Origin: Bacteroidales bacterium | Lineage (GTDB): Bacteria; Bacteroidota; Bacteroidia; Bacteroidales; Tenuifilaceae | Assembly: GCA_020636835.1 (NCBI GenBank) | Contig: JACJXC010000005.1 | Span: 62,001-126,000, forward strand | Length of the DNA stretch: 64,000 bases | Direction of reading: 5' to 3' | Shown: piece after piece, positions 63,734-64,000 of the stretch | Layout: each line of letters starts with the position of its first letter | Position numbering within the stretch: position 1 is the stretch's first letter | Notes under the pieces: generated by a model | The model's database searches: none | What the model was told of the DNA's origin: nothing | The model's input: the letters and a program-made list of their open reading frames with translations, nothing else | Program-made: the position numbers and the translations under genes

Positions 63734-64000
63734 ATGTCTACATATAAGTATTTGACATTATGTTCATTCGCAGTTATTGCGGCAATCTCTGTTTCCTGTA
63801 GTAAAGGAGAAAAAAAGGATGGCAAACCTCAGGGTGGACGAGGTGGTGCCGGAATGTTTGTTGATGCAATAATTGTAAAGGAGGAGCCTATACAGCGTAC
63901 ACTTCAGGTTCCAGCAAGTATTTTACCCAACGAACAGGTTGAACTTAAAGCAGAGTCGTCGGGTAAACTTATCGAAATGAACCTTACCGAGGGTAGTTAC
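63734..64000 (+). CDS. RND efflux periplasmic adaptor (HlyD-type) lipoprotein, 3' partial
   Basis: The first 89 codons are visible and the gene runs off the window. The lipoprotein signal has lipobox SVSC (Cys near residue 22), followed by a Gly-rich linker and FVDAIIVKEEPIQRTLQVPASILPNEQVELKAESSGKLIEMNLTEGSY, which is the start of the membrane-fusion-protein barrel/lipoyl region. A tripartite pump (RND permease and TolC-like protein) probably follows. Confidence 0.85.
   Translation, partial: MSTYKYLTLCSFAVIAAISVSCSKGEKKDGKPQGGRGGAGMFVDAIIVKEEPIQRTLQVPASILPNEQVELKAESSGKLIEMNLTEGSY

Noticed and set aside
1..64000. CRISPR array
   Set aside because: No regularly spaced direct repeats were seen and no cas genes are present.

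Overview
The window reads as the chromosome of a Bacteroidota bacterium, probably Bacteroidales or a near relative. The evidence is lineage-restricted families (long NusB, PUR-alpha/DUF3276, DUF5606, DUF7935, HYC_CC_PP, an SPOR protein with an HU-like domain, a T9SS sorting tail), TonB-dependent receptors with carboxypeptidase-type N-domains, and several exact TAnnTTTG promoter -7 elements. The sequence is AT-rich. Species cannot be named from the window.

Layout. 0-8 kb: SPOR protein (5' end cut by the window), YgjP-like metallopeptidase, DUF1287 protein, a PMCA-type Ca2+ ATPase with a PNPOx-fold protein, a damaged yebC and a double-Usp protein. 8-13.6 kb: a damaged stretch holding an unknown gene, a C69 dipeptidase, a C10 (streptopain-type) peptidase, a YCF48/BNR propeller with a T9SS tail, and tRNA-Ser(UGA). 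13.7-24 kb: HU, TrmH, LytTR regulator, class III aminotransferase, a secreted unknown, dipeptidyl peptidase III, a membrane-anchored degenerate receiver domain, HigBA and HtpG. 23.8-36.6 kb: PepSY protein plus TonB receptor, sortilin-type propeller, unknowns, M23/LysM endopeptidase, WG-repeat caspase, truncated Bro-N protein, TlpA-like thioredoxin. 36.7-39.2 kb: IS982-like element, Mrr-type nuclease, DUF7935. 39.3-44.8 kb: aspartate aminotransferase, MltG, NAD salvage pair pncB-pncA, DUF1573, HAD phosphatase. 44.8-49.6 kb (minus strand): nusB - DUF1573 - yajC - ybbR - coaE - TerB/DnaJ - DUF5606. 49.9-57.9 kb: PUR-alpha, FeoAB fusion with small Cys-rich partner, HYC_CC_PP, TonB receptor, secreted HMA protein, porin-like protein. 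58-63.6 kb: carotenoid cluster crtB-crtI, cruF-like, acyltransferase, GT2, TPR protein. The window ends in an RND adaptor lipoprotein.

The most important caveat concerns three patches (about 6.16-6.7 kb, 8.1-13.6 kb and 46.6-48.0 kb). In them, well-conserved protein sequence is broken every few tens of bases by small indels. They include genes that should be essential or important (coaE, yajC, tRNA-Ser(UGA), yebC). Indel-dominated damage with conserved residues in between looks more like uncorrected long-read consensus than old pseudogenes, although real decay cannot be excluded from the sequence alone.

Functional themes are metal handling (FeoAB, HMA, two TonB receptors), envelope and peptidoglycan work (MltG, M23/LysM, SPOR, porin), NAD salvage, and a possible route to glycosylated and acylated carotenoids. 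Small intergenic hairpins are abundant and mostly act as plausible intrinsic terminators.
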